Assembly: GCF_029395355.1 (NCBI RefSeq)
Contig: NZ_CP113913.1
Location: 2,108,001 to 2,172,000, forward strand
Length of the DNA: 64,000 nt
Direction of reading: 5' to 3'
Origin: Bifidobacterium sp. ESL0800
GTDB lineage: Bacteria > Actinomycetota > Actinomycetes > Actinomycetales > Bifidobacteriaceae
A model generated the notes under the pieces. That model saw nothing but the letters and a program-made list of their open reading frames with translations, was not told where the DNA came from and searched no databases. Shown here piece by piece: positions 35,420 to 44,925 of this stretch; position 1 is the stretch's first letter; every line of letters begins with the position of its first letter. The position numbers and the translations under genes were made by a program.

Positions 35420-36360
35420 ACGAGACCAATACCATGAATCCGAACATATCTTCAGCTTCTCAGGCCGGTGGAGCACGCTACGCCGTCAACCGCAGCATGT
35501 CGCGCGCCCGTCTGAGCTTCCTCGGCAGCGTCCGTTCAGAGCTGGTGAAGCTGCGCAGCGTCGCCTCGACGTGGTGGCTTTCGGCGCTCGCCTGCATCAT
35601 TGGGGTCGGCATCTCGGCGATACTGGCTGTGAGCGTCAAACAGGAAGCCCGTTATGACGCGAAAGGCAAACTGCTGGCGACGCCTGCCCCGATTCCGCGT
35701 TCCGTCGTGTTCAGCTGTATCGCGCAGAGCCTCGCCATCTCGATTGTGCTCATCGGTGTGGTCGCCATCCTTGCGGTGACCAGTGAATACGCCACTTCCT
35801 CGATTCAGATGGCCTTGGTCGTCAATCCGCGTCGCTGGATGTTCATGAATGCGAAGGCCGTGGCAGTCGCGATCCATACGTTTGTGCTCTCCTTGGTGAT
35901 GTTGCTCATTTCCTGGGGTGTGGTTGCGGCGATACTTGCCGGCAACAAGCAGACTCCGCTGGGCAGCAAGGAGCATTGGCTGCCGATTATCGTCATTCTT
36001 GGCGGTGCGGCGATGATCACGCTGGTCTCCGAATTCTCGCTGGGACTGGGTGCCATCATCCGTTCGACCGCCGGTGGCGTGGTGGCGCTGGTGGCGGTGT
36101 ACACGATGGCGACATCGGTGTTCGGCCTGATCTTCAGCTTGTCGAAGCATATGCAGTGGGCCTATTGGTGCTCGCAGCTGATGCCGTCGAGCTTGGTGAA
36201 CAGTTTCCTGTCCGGCCAGCCTGCCGAAGTCGAGGCTGGAATGTTGCCCAAGGGCTGGTCAGTTCCCGGCTGGTGGCAGAGCGGTCTGATCATGATCGCG
36301 TGGGCCGTCGTCTTCTACCTCATCGGTGCGTTCGTCGTGAGCCGTCGCGATGTGAAGTAA
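35416..36360 (+). CDS. ABC-2 type transporter permease
   Basis: This 314-residue permease has about six hydrophobic segments. The first is after LVKLRSVASTWWL at about 50-75; the others are grouped at about 100-130, 145-175, 185-210, 215-240 and 280-305. The motif TSEYATSSIQMALVVNPRRW, of the form EyrtgTi-tl-v-P-R, is typical of ABC-2 permeases paired with bacitracin-type ATPases. It is translationally coupled to the ATPase. Together they form an exporter, perhaps for self-protection or peptide stress. The substrate is unknown. Confidence 0.85.
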   Translation: MNETNTMNPNISSASQAGGARYAVNRSMSRARLSFLGSVRSELVKLRSVASTWWLSALACIIGVGISAILAVSVKQEARYDAKGKLLATPAPIPRSVVFSCIAQSLAISIVLIGVVAILAVTSEYATSSIQMALVVNPRRWMFMNAKAVAVAIHTFVLSLVMLLISWGVVAAILAGNKQTPLGSKEHWLPIIVILGGAAMITLVSEFSLGLGAIIRSTAGGVVALVAVYTMATSVFGLIFSLSKHMQWAYWCSQLMPSSLVNSFLSGQPAEVEAGMLPKGWSVPGWWQSGLIMIAWAVVFYLIGAFVVSRRDVK

Positions 36361-36759
36361 GCTCATCGTTTTGTCCGAACCGTCAGATTCATTGGAAGTC
36401 CTGTATGCTGCCATTCGCGGCGTGCGGGATTTTCAATTTGTAGATCTCCCAAGTCTTATGGCACCACGACCTTGGGGAGCAAGAAGACAATCCTGCGAGA
36501 AAACATATACTTTTTACTGCGAAAACGTACGCTTCCTAGCAGGAATGCCCGGTTTCCAGCAGGAATGTCCGGTTAGGATTTTGGTAACCGGAGGTTCCGT
36601 GCCGCCGTCTTGAATATGTGTTCCTATCTTTTGTCTCAACCAAACGAATTTTGATACTCGGTTACTGTGCCTAGATAAACCGTGTGTTTTTGTCGTTTTC
36701 AAACATAAAATGGAGCATATTGAGTGACGTTGAGAATCGGTTAGAGATAGGGAAGAACT
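36361..36759. repeat. Gap with a 20-bp direct repeat
   Basis: AGCAGGAATGCCCGGTT at 36538 and AGCAGGAATGTCCGGTT at 36558 form a tandem repeat of period 20. Just upstream CTGCGAGAAAAC and CTGCGAAAACGTA also repeat. The CCAGCAGG word recalls the TGCTGG/CCAGCA family. The rest of this 399-nt gap shows no gene; the promoter of the next gene must lie in its last part. Confidence 0.55.
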
Positions 36760-37950
36760 ATGAGATTCTGCGACCAGTGTGGTGCGAGGATGGATGATGG
36801 CGCCGTCGCATGTCCCAACTGTGGTGCCGTGCCTGTGTCCGCAACGTCCGGTTCGTCTCAACCTGTCGGTGCTGTGCCGCCGTCGCCGTCGCTGGCTTCT
36901 GTTCCGCCGCAGGCTTCGGGCGCGTCTTATACGTCTTTGACCAATGCGGAGGCGGGTAATCCAAGCTATCCTCCTGTCTTGTCCGGTTCTTCCGAAACGT
37001 TTGGACCTGCCGCCGGTGGTTTGGCGTCGCCGAACCAGCCGGTTGCGAAGGTTTCCCATTCCAAGCGCAACATCGTTATCGCGATTGTCGCTGCCGTGGT
37101 GGTGGTCGTGTTGGCGCTTGCCTCGGTCCTGTTCATTCGCTCGCGCTCGAATTCAGGTGCCGCCCATTCATCGGACGCATCTTCGGCAGTAAATACGCCG
37201 ACCAAGCCGTTGTCCCAAGCGCAATATCCGGCCGGCGAATGGGCTCTGCGCGCGAAACTCAAAGACGCGAGCTGGAAGACGCTGTCGGTCAATGTGGATG
37301 AGCAGGGCGATATCGCGCTCCTCGCGTCCGGAGTGAAGCTATTTTCCGGCAAGTTGAGCAAGGCAGCGACTAACGGTGGTAACGATAGCGTCGAATACAC
37401 CGTCAAGAATCTCGCCGTATCGCGTCCACAGCCGCATTTCCTCGGCGATCCCTTTGACAGCTATCTGAGCGACAAGGAAATCGCCGCGTCGGATGTCACC
37501 ATCGATGTGCCTAAGAAGGGAACGACGGGGGACTGGTATCTGGCGATTCAGGAATCCAATGGCGTGCAGTGCGAGTTTGGTATGACGGTGAAGGACGATC
37601 ATAAGTTCACCATGGGGTGGAGCTACGGCTGGAACTCTACAGATACGGACGACGACGAAGATAGTGACGACGATTACGATGACGATTACGACGACGATTC
37701 CGAAGAAGACGACGCTTATCTTGACGGCGACGAGGATGGCTCGGTTGAGCAGAGTTCTGTCAAGCAGGTAAAAGACCAGATGCCCGATTTCGACGAAACG
37801 CGAACCGGCACGTGGAAACCGGTGAAAAGCGATACCCCTGGCCAAAAGGCGTACTTGGTGTCGATGGATGACGGTGGGCTTTTCGATAAAGTGTCCGGAC
37901 AGCATCCATCCGACATTCAGTACACGTTTGAGGTTCCAAGCAACCATTAA
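36760..37950 (+). CDS. Zinc-ribbon membrane protein, type A copy 2
   Basis: This 396-residue duplicate of the protein at 31040 has the zinc ribbon RFCDQCGAR...ACPNCGA, a Ser/Pro-rich linker, and a membrane helix (about 105-126). The outside domain starts YPAGEWALRAKLKDASWK and includes LLASGVKLFSGKLSKA, matching copy 1 block for block. The acidic tract is longer (DDDYDDDYDDDSEEDD), and the C-terminus FEVPSNH agrees with FEIPSNH of copy 1. The function is unknown. The ATG at 36760 is preceded by GGAAGAA. Confidence 0.75.
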   Translation: MRFCDQCGARMDDGAVACPNCGAVPVSATSGSSQPVGAVPPSPSLASVPPQASGASYTSLTNAEAGNPSYPPVLSGSSETFGPAAGGLASPNQPVAKVSHSKRNIVIAIVAAVVVVVLALASVLFIRSRSNSGAAHSSDASSAVNTPTKPLSQAQYPAGEWALRAKLKDASWKTLSVNVDEQGDIALLASGVKLFSGKLSKAATNGGNDSVEYTVKNLAVSRPQPHFLGDPFDSYLSDKEIAASDVTIDVPKKGTTGDWYLAIQESNGVQCEFGMTVKDDHKFTMGWSYGWNSTDTDDDEDSDDDYDDDYDDDSEEDDAYLDGDEDGSVEQSSVKQVKDQMPDFDETRTGTWKPVKSDTPGQKAYLVSMDDGGLFDKVSGQHPSDIQYTFEVPSNH

Positions 37951-38065
37951 GCCGTTGCCTACCGGGCGGTGGCGGCGGTTTGCTGGTCGTCCGTTTGAAC
38001 GGCGAGACGTAATTGAGTCTGACCAAAACATATAGACGGACAATGAAAAGAGAAAAGGGAAAGCC

Positions 38066-39067
38066 ATGAAATTCTGTGAGCATTGCGGGGCGCGGATTGA
38101 TGACGGTGTCCGGTTCTGTGCCAATTGCGGCGCACCGGCACCCCAGACAGCGCCACTGCAGCAGCCGTCGGCCATGCCTCCCATGCCGTCGACGACGCAA
38201 GCCCCACCAGCCTCTCAGCCCGTCATGGCGGGGTTCGCTCCTGACACGCTTGGCGCGGCGGAATCCAAATCTGCCGCTCCTGGTATGGGCCTTCCTCCTA
38301 CGGGAGCTTCTGCCCAGACGTCTGTTCAGGGCAAACACCGCAACCTCATCATCGTGGCGATTGCTGCGGTGGCAGTGGTGGTCATCGCCCTTGGCGCGTT
38401 CTTCCTGACCCGTCCGACGGCCAAAAGCGGGGTGAACGACAGCGCTGCGCAATCCGAATATCCGGTCGGGCAATGGTCCCTTCATATGAAAACGAGGGGG
38501 GCGGATATCACGCTTATCGCCGTCTCCGTCGGCAAGGACGGCAAAGCCTCGTTGCATACGTCGGTCGGCACCGGATCCATCGATATCATCGACGGCAAGC
38601 TGGGCAAGCCTGATTTCGCCGGCGGCAGCGCCACCTACCATGTTGGCGATCTGAAGTTTCCCCACGCCAAGCAGCCCAACCTCTTTTCCGATAACAACGA
38701 AAAGGTGGTCCAACCCTCATCCATTACTTTGACAATGCCTAGAAAGGGGATTGTGGGCGATTGGCGCGTAGTCGTCAGGAATGCTGGTGCCAAGTCGTCT
38801 GGCCCCCATGAGTTCACGATGAAAGTGGGCGCTGACCATTCTTTGGTGTTCGGTTGGAAAGGCGGCTATGGCGTTTACAACAGCGGTGTGCGCAGTGGCG
38901 TGTGGTCGACGAAAAAGTCTGATGACAAGAGCAAGCAACGTTTTGGCGTCGAGATGGAATCCGGCAATCTGATGGATGACGAATATGGTTCCGACGATGA
39001 TGATGCTGGCGATGAAGCCGATATGCAAGGCAAGATGGAATTCTATCTAGAAGCCCCACAATACTAG
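38066..39067 (+). CDS. Zinc-ribbon membrane protein, type B copy 2
   Basis: This 333-residue duplicate of the protein at 32353 has the ribbon MKFCEHCGAR...FCANCGA, a Pro/Met/Gln-rich linker, and a membrane helix at about 93-114. The outside domain begins YPVGQWSLHMKTRG with IDGKLGKP in the same place, and it ends EFYLEAPQY. A short acidic insertion (DDEYGSDDDDAGDEAD) near the end is absent from copy 1. It follows its type A partner by 115 nt, matching the 113-nt spacing of the first pair, so the pair was duplicated as a unit. Confidence 0.75.
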   Translation: MKFCEHCGARIDDGVRFCANCGAPAPQTAPLQQPSAMPPMPSTTQAPPASQPVMAGFAPDTLGAAESKSAAPGMGLPPTGASAQTSVQGKHRNLIIVAIAAVAVVVIALGAFFLTRPTAKSGVNDSAAQSEYPVGQWSLHMKTRGADITLIAVSVGKDGKASLHTSVGTGSIDIIDGKLGKPDFAGGSATYHVGDLKFPHAKQPNLFSDNNEKVVQPSSITLTMPRKGIVGDWRVVVRNAGAKSSGPHEFTMKVGADHSLVFGWKGGYGVYNSGVRSGVWSTKKSDDKSKQRFGVEMESGNLMDDEYGSDDDDAGDEADMQGKMEFYLEAPQY

Positions 39068-39286
39068 ACAGTTGAATGCATTGCCAGAACTCGTAATGCG
39101 TGACCGTCTATGGCGACATCATAGGGTTGCGTGCGCTTTCCCGGCAGAATCATCTTTGTTCCTAGATGGATTGCCTGATTGATGGCAATCACGAAAAGCA
39201 TATTAGGCGTCGCCAGGTTTGGTGGGCGGCATTGGCACCCGCATCACGTCACCTGAACGTCACAGACGACTCATACAATTGAGATT

Positions 39287-39586
39287 ATGCCTACTTTCAC
39301 AAGAGATACAGTCGAGCATCTGGGGCAATTGGCCCAAATTGCGCTCACCGACGAGGAAGCGACCCGCATGCAAGGCGAGTTGAACGTCATCGCCGATTCC
39401 ATCAACAAGGTGCAGGAGGTCGCGTCCGACGACGTCGAACCCACTGCCAACCCGGTTCCGCTCGAGGCGTATCTGCGCCCCGACGTTCCCGAAAAGCCGT
39501 TGAGCCGCGAGGACGCGCTCGCCGGAGCCCCGGCCACGGAGAACGGTATGTTCGTGGCACCGCGCATTCTCGGAGGTGAAGCCTGA
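39287..39586 (+). CDS. gatC: Asp/Glu-tRNA amidotransferase subunit C
   Basis: The 99-residue subunit wraps around GatA and stabilises the GatCAB complex, which converts misacylated Glu-tRNA(Gln) and Asp-tRNA(Asn) into the correct amidated forms. The family pattern is clear: [20 protein letters not shown] near the start and [23 protein letters not shown] at the end. The TGA overlaps the gatA ATG by one base (TGATG). It is the first gene of the gatCAB operon. Confidence 0.96.
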   Translation: MPTFTRDTVEHLGQLAQIALTDEEATRMQGELNVIADSINKVQEVASDDVEPTANPVPLEAYLRPDVPEKPLSREDALAGAPATENGMFVAPRILGGEA

Positions 39587-41124
39587 TGGCCGAAGCAAAC
39601 GAATTGGTGAAGCTTACCGCCGCCCAGATGGCGGAGAAGATTCGCAACAAGGAAGTTTCCAGCCGCGAGCTGGTCGATGCCGAGCTGAACGTCATCGATG
39701 TCGCCGAGCCGGACATTCATGCGTTCCTGCATATTTCCGCTGACGAGGCGCGCGCTCAGGCCGACGCCTTCGATAAGAAGAACGCCGCGGGCGAGACCGA
39801 GGGCTTGCCGGAGCTCGCCGGTGTGCCGATCGCCATCAAGGACATGATTGTCACCAAGGGCATCGAGACCACCGCCGCTTCGAAGATTCTCGAAGGCTGG
39901 ATCCCGCCGTACGACGCCACGGTCATCACCAAGCTCAAGGCCGCGGGCATGCCGTTGCTCGGCAAGACCAACCTCGATGAGTTCGCACAGGGTTCCTCCA
40001 CGGAGCATTCCGCGTTCGGCCCGACCCATAATCCTTGGGACACCTCCCGCGTCCCCGGTGGCTCCGGCGGTGGTTCCGCTTCCGCGGTCGCCGCATTCGA
40101 GGCCCCGCTTGCGCTCGGCACCGATACCGGCGGTTCGATTCGTCAGCCCGGCAGCCTGACCGGCACGGTCGGCGTCAAGCCCACCTACGGCGGCGTCTCC
40201 CGTTTCGGTGCGATCGCTATGGCGAGCTCGCTCGACCAGATTGGCCCGGTCTCGCGCAACGTGCTTGATTCCGCGCTGTTGCAGGAGATCATCGGCGGCC
40301 ACGACGTGCGTGATTCCACGTCCATTCCGATGGACGTTCCGCCAATCGTCAAGGCTGCTCGCGAAGGCTACAAGCGCGACCTCAAGGGTATGAAGGTCGG
40401 ACTTGTCAAGCAACTCGGCGGCGATGGTTATCAGCCCGGTGTCGAGGCCCGTTTCAATGAAGCGGTCAAGCTTCTGCAAGACATGGGTGCCGAAGTGGTC
40501 GAGGTCGATTGCCCGCACTTCGATTACGCGCTCGCAGCCTACTACATCATCATGCCGTCCGAGGTCAGCTCCAACCTGGCCCGCTACGATGGCATGCGCT
40601 ACGGCCTGCGCGTGATGCCGCCGGCAGGTGTGCCGCAGACGGCCGCCAACATGATGGCTTACACTCGTGAGGCCGGATTCGGCGACGAGGTCAAGCGTCG
40701 TATCATCCTTGGCATCTACGCCCTTTCCGCCGGCTACTACGATGCGTGGTACGGTTCGGCGCAGAAGGTGCGCACCCTGATCATCGACGACTTCAACAAG
40801 GCGTTCGAGAAGGCCGACGTGCTGGTTGCGCCGACGAGCCCGACCACCGCGTTCAAGTTCGGCGAGAAGATGAACGACCCGCTGACGATGTATATGAGCG
40901 ATATCGCCACGATTCCGGCGAACATGGCCGGCACCCCCGCGATGAGCATTCCCGCTGGCCTTTCCGACGACGGTCTGCCCGTGGGCTTCCAGTTCATGGC
41001 CCCGCAGAAGCACGACGAGCAGATGTACAAGCCCGCGGCCGCGCTCGAGGCGGCTCTCGAGGAGCAGTGGGGCGGCCCGGTCTGGCAGAGCCTCAAGACC
41101 CCGTGGCTTAAGAGCGCAAAGTAA
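39586..41124 (+). CDS. gatA: Asp/Glu-tRNA amidotransferase subunit A
   Basis: This 512-residue amidase-signature subunit releases ammonia from glutamine or asparagine. The Lys-Ser-Ser catalytic triad is visible: Lys in [10 protein letters not shown], the cis-Ser in [14 protein letters not shown] and the nucleophilic Ser in [13 protein letters not shown]. Length and C-terminal blocks ([20 protein letters not shown]) are standard. It is translationally coupled to gatC and followed after 24 nt by gatB. Confidence 0.97.
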   Translation: MAEANELVKLTAAQMAEKIRNKEVSSRELVDAELNVIDVAEPDIHAFLHISADEARAQADAFDKKNAAGETEGLPELAGVPIAIKDMIVTKGIETTAASKILEGWIPPYDATVITKLKAAGMPLLGKTNLDEFAQGSSTEHSAFGPTHNPWDTSRVPGGSGGGSASAVAAFEAPLALGTDTGGSIRQPGSLTGTVGVKPTYGGVSRFGAIAMASSLDQIGPVSRNVLDSALLQEIIGGHDVRDSTSIPMDVPPIVKAAREGYKRDLKGMKVGLVKQLGGDGYQPGVEARFNEAVKLLQDMGAEVVEVDCPHFDYALAAYYIIMPSEVSSNLARYDGMRYGLRVMPPAGVPQTAANMMAYTREAGFGDEVKRRIILGIYALSAGYYDAWYGSAQKVRTLIIDDFNKAFEKADVLVAPTSPTTAFKFGEKMNDPLTMYMSDIATIPANMAGTPAMSIPAGLSDDGLPVGFQFMAPQKHDEQMYKPAAALEAALEEQWGGPVWQSLKTPWLKSAK

Positions 41125-41148
41125 TCGGACGGCAAGGAGAAACAAATC

Positions 41149-42648
41149 ATGGCTGAAAAATTGATGAAGTATTCCGATGCCGTCAAGGAATTTGACCCGG
41201 TATTCGGTCTGGAAACCCACGTCGAGCTGTGCACGCAGACCAAGCTGTTCTGCCCGGCGCACGAGGAGTTCGGCGCGGAGCCGAACACGGAGCTGAGCCC
41301 GGTGAGCCTCGGCCTGCCCGGAAGTCTGCCGGTGGTCAACAAGACCGCCGTCGACTTCGCGATCAAGCTGGGTCTGGCGCTGCACTGTGAGATCCACGAG
41401 TGGAGCCAGTTCGCCCGCAAGAACTACTTCTACCCGGACATGCCGCGCGACTACCAGATCTCGCAGTTCGACAAGCCGACCAACGGCAACGGCTACCTCG
41501 ACGTCGAGCTGGACGACGGCAGCACGTTCCGCGTGCCGATCGAGCGTGCACACATCGAGGACGACGCCGGCAAGAACACCCACGTGGGCGGCGCCGACGG
41601 CCGTATCGAGGGCGCGGACCACTCGCTGGTCGACTACAACCGCGCCGGCGTCCCGCTGATCGAGATCGTCACCAAGCCCGTCGAGGGCGGCGGCGACCGC
41701 GTTCCGGAGATCGCGGACGCCTACATGCGCGCCATCCGCGACATCGTGCGTGCCTTGGGCATTTCCCACGGCCGCATGGAGCAGGGCAATATGCGTGCCG
41801 ACGTCAACATCTCGTTGCGCAAAAAGGGCACCACCAAGCTCGGCACTCGTTCGGAGACCAAGAACGTCAACACGTTCCGTGGCATCAAGAAGACCTTGCA
41901 GTACGAGATTCGCCGTCAGGCGGCCATCCTCGACGAGGGCGGCGAGATTCTGCAGGAGACCCGCCACTGGGACGAGGCCACGCAGACCACCGCTGGCGGC
42001 AGGGTAAAGTCCGATGCCAACGATTACCGTTACTTCCCCGATCCCGACCTCGTGATGCTGCACATCACGCAGGAGCACATCGACGAGATCGCCAAGACCA
42101 TGCCGGAGATGCCGCGCGAGCGTCGTGCCCGCCTGCAGAAGGAATGGAACCTGACCGATCTGCAGATGCGCGACCTGATCAACGCCGACGCGCTCGACCT
42201 GGTCGAGGAGACCGTCAAGGACGGTGCCTCGGCTGCCGGCGCCCGCAAGTGGTGGCTCGGCGAGATCTCACGCGTCGCCAACGAGCGCAGCCTGTCGCTT
42301 GAAGAGCTGCCGATCACCCCGGCCGATGTGGCCGAGGTCGAGAAGCTCGTCGCCGCGGGTAAGCTCAACGACAAGCTCGCCAAGCAGACCGTCACCGGCG
42401 TTCTGGCCGGCGAGGGCACGCCTGATGAGGTGGTCAAGAAGCACAACTACCAGGTCGTCTCCGACGATGGCGCGCTCGAGAAGGCTGTCGACGAGGCGCT
42501 TGCCGCCAATCCCGATGTGGCCGAGAAGCTCAAGAGCGGCAACATGAAGCCGATGGGCGCCATCATCGGTGCCGTCATGCGCGCCACCCACGGTCAGGCC
42601 GACGCCAAGGCCGTCAGCGCTCTGGTCATCAAGAAAATGAAAGGCTGA
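41149..42648 (+). CDS. gatB: Asp/Glu-tRNA amidotransferase subunit B
   Basis: The 499-residue subunit binds the tRNA and carries the kinase-like activation site. The N-terminal cradle has [17 protein letters not shown], the metal-binding block [17 protein letters not shown] is present, and the C-terminal YqeY-like domain ends [24 protein letters not shown] precedes the ATG. Its stop codon directly precedes the first copy of the structured repeat element described at 42649, and two copies lie between gatB and the operon terminator at 42861. Confidence 0.97.
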   Translation: MAEKLMKYSDAVKEFDPVFGLETHVELCTQTKLFCPAHEEFGAEPNTELSPVSLGLPGSLPVVNKTAVDFAIKLGLALHCEIHEWSQFARKNYFYPDMPRDYQISQFDKPTNGNGYLDVELDDGSTFRVPIERAHIEDDAGKNTHVGGADGRIEGADHSLVDYNRAGVPLIEIVTKPVEGGGDRVPEIADAYMRAIRDIVRALGISHGRMEQGNMRADVNISLRKKGTTKLGTRSETKNVNTFRGIKKTLQYEIRRQAAILDEGGEILQETRHWDEATQTTAGGRVKSDANDYRYFPDPDLVMLHITQEHIDEIAKTMPEMPRERRARLQKEWNLTDLQMRDLINADALDLVEETVKDGASAAGARKWWLGEISRVANERSLSLEELPITPADVAEVEKLVAAGKLNDKLAKQTVTGVLAGEGTPDEVVKKHNYQVVSDDGALEKAVDEALAANPDVAEKLKSGNMKPMGAIIGAVMRATHGQADAKAVSALVIKKMKG

Positions 42649-42731
42649 GCCGCTAAGCGGGGAACCCAGTGGGTTCCCCGTAGGCTCAGTGAGCGCGATG
42701 TATCGAGTGCGAAGGCAAACCTCTGGTTTGC
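42649..42731 (+). repeat. Structured repeat element, copy 1
   Basis: Hairpin 1 is GGGGAACCC-AGT-GGGTTCCCC (42659-42679). The conserved core runs from 42680 to 42714 and contains GTGAGCGCGATGTATCGAG. Hairpin 2 is GCAAACC-TCT-GGTTTGC (42715-42731). The lead-in CCGCTAAGCGG right after the gatB stop is shared, with changes, by copy 3. Confidence 0.8.
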
Positions 42732-42770
42732 GTGTGAGTTCCAGCTTGGTGCGTGAGCTTCTTGCAGCCC

Positions 42771-42842
42771 AAGCCCAGTGGGCTTTTGTAGGCTCGGTGA
42801 GCGCGATGTATCGAGCGCGAAGGCAAAATCGCGAGATTCTGC
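42771..42842 (+). repeat. Structured repeat element, copy 2
   Basis: Hairpin 1 is AAGCCC-AGT-GGGCTT (42771-42785). The core at 42788-42822 is identical to copy 3 over GTGAGCGCGATGTATCGAG and the following CGCGAAGG. Hairpin 2 is GCAAAATC with GATTCTGC, one mismatch (42823-42842). It lies between copy 1 and the gatCAB terminator. Confidence 0.8.
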
Positions 42843-42860
42843 TGGTCTGAACCCGATAAG

Positions 42861-42907
42861 ATCTGCGTTCGGACGATGTTTTATCGTTGTCTGGACGCAG
42901 ATTTTTT
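42861..42907 (+). terminator. Rho-independent terminator of the gatCAB operon
   Basis: ATCTGCGTTCGGAC pairs with GTCTGGACGCAGAT using two G-U pairs and is followed by TTTTTT. The two structured repeat copies therefore lie inside the gatCAB transcript. Confidence 0.9.
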
Positions 42908-43051
42908 ATATGGCGGGTGTAGCGCAATAAAAGATCGGCCAAGATTCGGGTGTCAGACGAAAAGGTCGGGGTTGTGATTCTCTTCCATCCGTCAGACGAA
43001 TACACTATCCTTATAAGGGTATGTCTCGAGTTCGTTGGAGGGTGAGTGACT

Positions 43052-44290
43052 ATGTCTGAAAACTCCGAAATTCCCGCAGAGGATGCAACGCCGCGTCAGC
43101 TGCCGGAACGTATTGTCATACCGGAGATTCGTGGCGAGATGGTGCATCTGCGCCCCGCCACCCTTGACGATCTGCCGAGGCTCGATCAGCTTGAGGTCTA
43201 TTTCAACGCTTCCGGCGATACCGGCAAAGACAAGCAGTCCGAGCGCGCCGTCGTTCAGGCCTGGGTCAAGCGTTCCGTGGCATGGGTCAACGGCGTTGCC
43301 GCATCGGAATCCGGAGTCGGTGATCCCGAGGCCCGGCGCACGATGGCCTGGACCATTCTGACCGATTCGGATCATGACGCCGACGGCAAAATCGATGCTG
43401 AGGAGACCGACAATGTCATAGGCATGATCTTCCTGATCGATATCGATGGCTGGGCACGTTCGGCCCGTATCCAGGTGATGCTCGGCAAGGATTACCGTGG
43501 CCGCGGCTATTCGCGCGACGCGATGCCGCGCGTGATGACCTACGGGTTTGCCTCCACCCCGGTGGGTTTGGGAATGCACCGTATCTGGGTGGCGGTGCCG
43601 GAGAAAAGCACCCGTACCCTCTCGGTCTATCAATCGTTGGGCTTCATCAAGTCCGGCACGTCCCGCGATTCGCTGTGGGACGCCTCGATTGGCAAATATC
43701 AGGACCTCATCGTTCTCGACACCCTGGTAGACGAGTATGACCCGATTCATTCGTTGGATGCTTTCGGCATGCATGTCATCGAAGGCAATCCCGGCGTCAA
43801 AGAGGCGATGGCCGCCCGCGAGCATTCCATCGAAATCCAGCAGCACAAGAATCGGAAAAACAAAGACGTCGTTTCAAGTCCTGATGCCAGTTGCGGGGAG
43901 ACCAGCGGAAATCTCGCGGAACAGGGAAACGGTGGAGAAGGCAACGGCCAAAAAGCGAAGCGTAAACATGACGATGCCGGAGTCGTCGAAAGCCAATCTG
44001 TGGCTAACGAGGCCTCTGCAGCTGTCGATTCCATATCCGGAGCAGCGGATATGGCAACTGCTCGTGGTGATGATTCCTTATCGGCATCGGCACGGCAAAG
44101 CTCGGAGTATCCTGAGCAGAAGCGTAAGAGTGATGATTCCGATGAAACGTCATGGCCGTTTTCCGCCACGCAAAGCAAGAAATCGAAAAAGGCCTGGTGG
44201 CGTAGTCTTGGTCACGGCAGTCAGAAAAAAGGCGACGTCGACAAGACGTCCGTTTCGAAAAACGACAAATCAGGAGGTAGCGTTCAGTGA
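43052..44290 (+). CDS. GNAT N-acetyltransferase with EF-hand-like loop and disordered tail
   Basis: Residues about 25-215 have the GNAT fold of the RimJ/RimL type: VHLRPATLDDLPRLDQLE at the start, the acetyl-CoA loop GKDYRGRGYSRDAMPRVM, and HRIWVAVPEKSTRTLSVYQSLGF. It would acetylate a protein or small amine. A loop at residues 107-118 reads DHDADGKIDAEE, a perfect match to the 12-residue EF-hand calcium loop, which is unusual in this family. The last 140 or so residues are hydrophilic, low-complexity and Lys/Ser-rich, probably disordered. ATG 43052 is chosen because GGAGGG lies 9 nt before it. The stop overlaps the next start (GTGA). Confidence 0.8.
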   Translation: MSENSEIPAEDATPRQLPERIVIPEIRGEMVHLRPATLDDLPRLDQLEVYFNASGDTGKDKQSERAVVQAWVKRSVAWVNGVAASESGVGDPEARRTMAWTILTDSDHDADGKIDAEETDNVIGMIFLIDIDGWARSARIQVMLGKDYRGRGYSRDAMPRVMTYGFASTPVGLGMHRIWVAVPEKSTRTLSVYQSLGFIKSGTSRDSLWDASIGKYQDLIVLDTLVDEYDPIHSLDAFGMHVIEGNPGVKEAMAAREHSIEIQQHKNRKNKDVVSSPDASCGETSGNLAEQGNGGEGNGQKAKRKHDDAGVVESQSVANEASAAVDSISGAADMATARGDDSLSASARQSSEYPEQKRKSDDSDETSWPFSATQSKKSKKAWWRSLGHGSQKKGDVDKTSVSKNDKSGGSVQ

Positions 44291-44601
44291 GCGCTGAAGA
44301 TCTCGACGATTACGAGATGAACGCCGAGCTGGCACTTTACAAGGAGTACCGCGACGTCATCAAGCTGTTCACGTACGTCGTGGAGACGGAGCGGCGCTTC
44401 TACTTGGCCAACAAGGTGGATTTCAACGTGCGTTCCGCCGGGCAGGATGTCTATTTCGACGTGCAGCTTACGGATGCGTGGGTCTGGGATGTCTACCGCT
44501 CGTCGCGCTTCGTCAAGAACGTGCGGATTGTGACGTTCAAGGATGTCAACGTAGAGGAAGTGCAGAAGTCCGACATCGATATTCCCGATTCTCTGGCTTG
44601 A
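44287..44601 (+). CDS. DUF2469 family protein
   Basis: This 104-residue soluble acidic protein belongs to a family conserved across actinobacteria (DUF2469). The hallmark blocks are YKEYRDVIKLFTYVVETERR, NVRSAGQDVYFDV, and DAWVWDVYR followed by VKNVRIVTFKDVNVEE. No function is established to my knowledge. The GTG start overlaps the stop of the acetyltransferase, so the two are translationally coupled. The third copy of the structured repeat follows its stop by about 55 nt. Confidence 0.88.
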   Translation: MSAEDLDDYEMNAELALYKEYRDVIKLFTYVVETERRFYLANKVDFNVRSAGQDVYFDVQLTDAWVWDVYRSSRFVKNVRIVTFKDVNVEEVQKSDIDIPDSLA

Positions 44602-44657
44602 TTGTTTGTTGCTTATGACGGTCTGGGAGGGAAACATATTTCCCTTGGGACGCTCCG

Positions 44658-44748
44658 GGCTGAACCGTTAAGCGAAAAGCCCTGTGGGCTTTTCGTAGGT
44701 GAAGTGAGCGCGATGTATCGAGCGCGAAGGCAAAATTTCCAATTTTGC
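44658..44748 (+). repeat. Structured repeat element, copy 3
   Basis: A lead-in GGCTGAACCGTTAAGCG resembles the one in copy 1. Hairpin 1 is GAAAAGCCC-TGT-GGGCTTTTC (44674-44694), the core is 44695-44729, and hairpin 2 is GCAAAATT-TCC-AATTTTGC (44730-44748, perfect). It lies in the 3' region of the acetyltransferase-DUF2469 unit. Confidence 0.8.
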
Positions 44749-44925
44749 TCAGGCCAAGTCTTTACGGTCGAGCAACGCATATCTCCGGCTCCCAGACCTC
44801 AACCTTAGAATCTTTTCGGAGAGCAATTGTTTCGATGTCGAAGTTCTGAGGCACTTTTAAGCGGATAAAAAATAAGCTGTTATAGACTTGACTCGCTGTG
44901 GATAGCTGATTGTTGGAGGTGGGCG

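Noticed and set aside
42680..44729. A peptide VSAMYRARRQN encoded by the core of all three structured repeats
   Set aside because: Third codon positions are as conserved as the others and there is no start site or shared frame length; the hairpin stems vary in a way that keeps base pairing. The signal is nucleic-acid level, though the peptide could be annotated by mistake.
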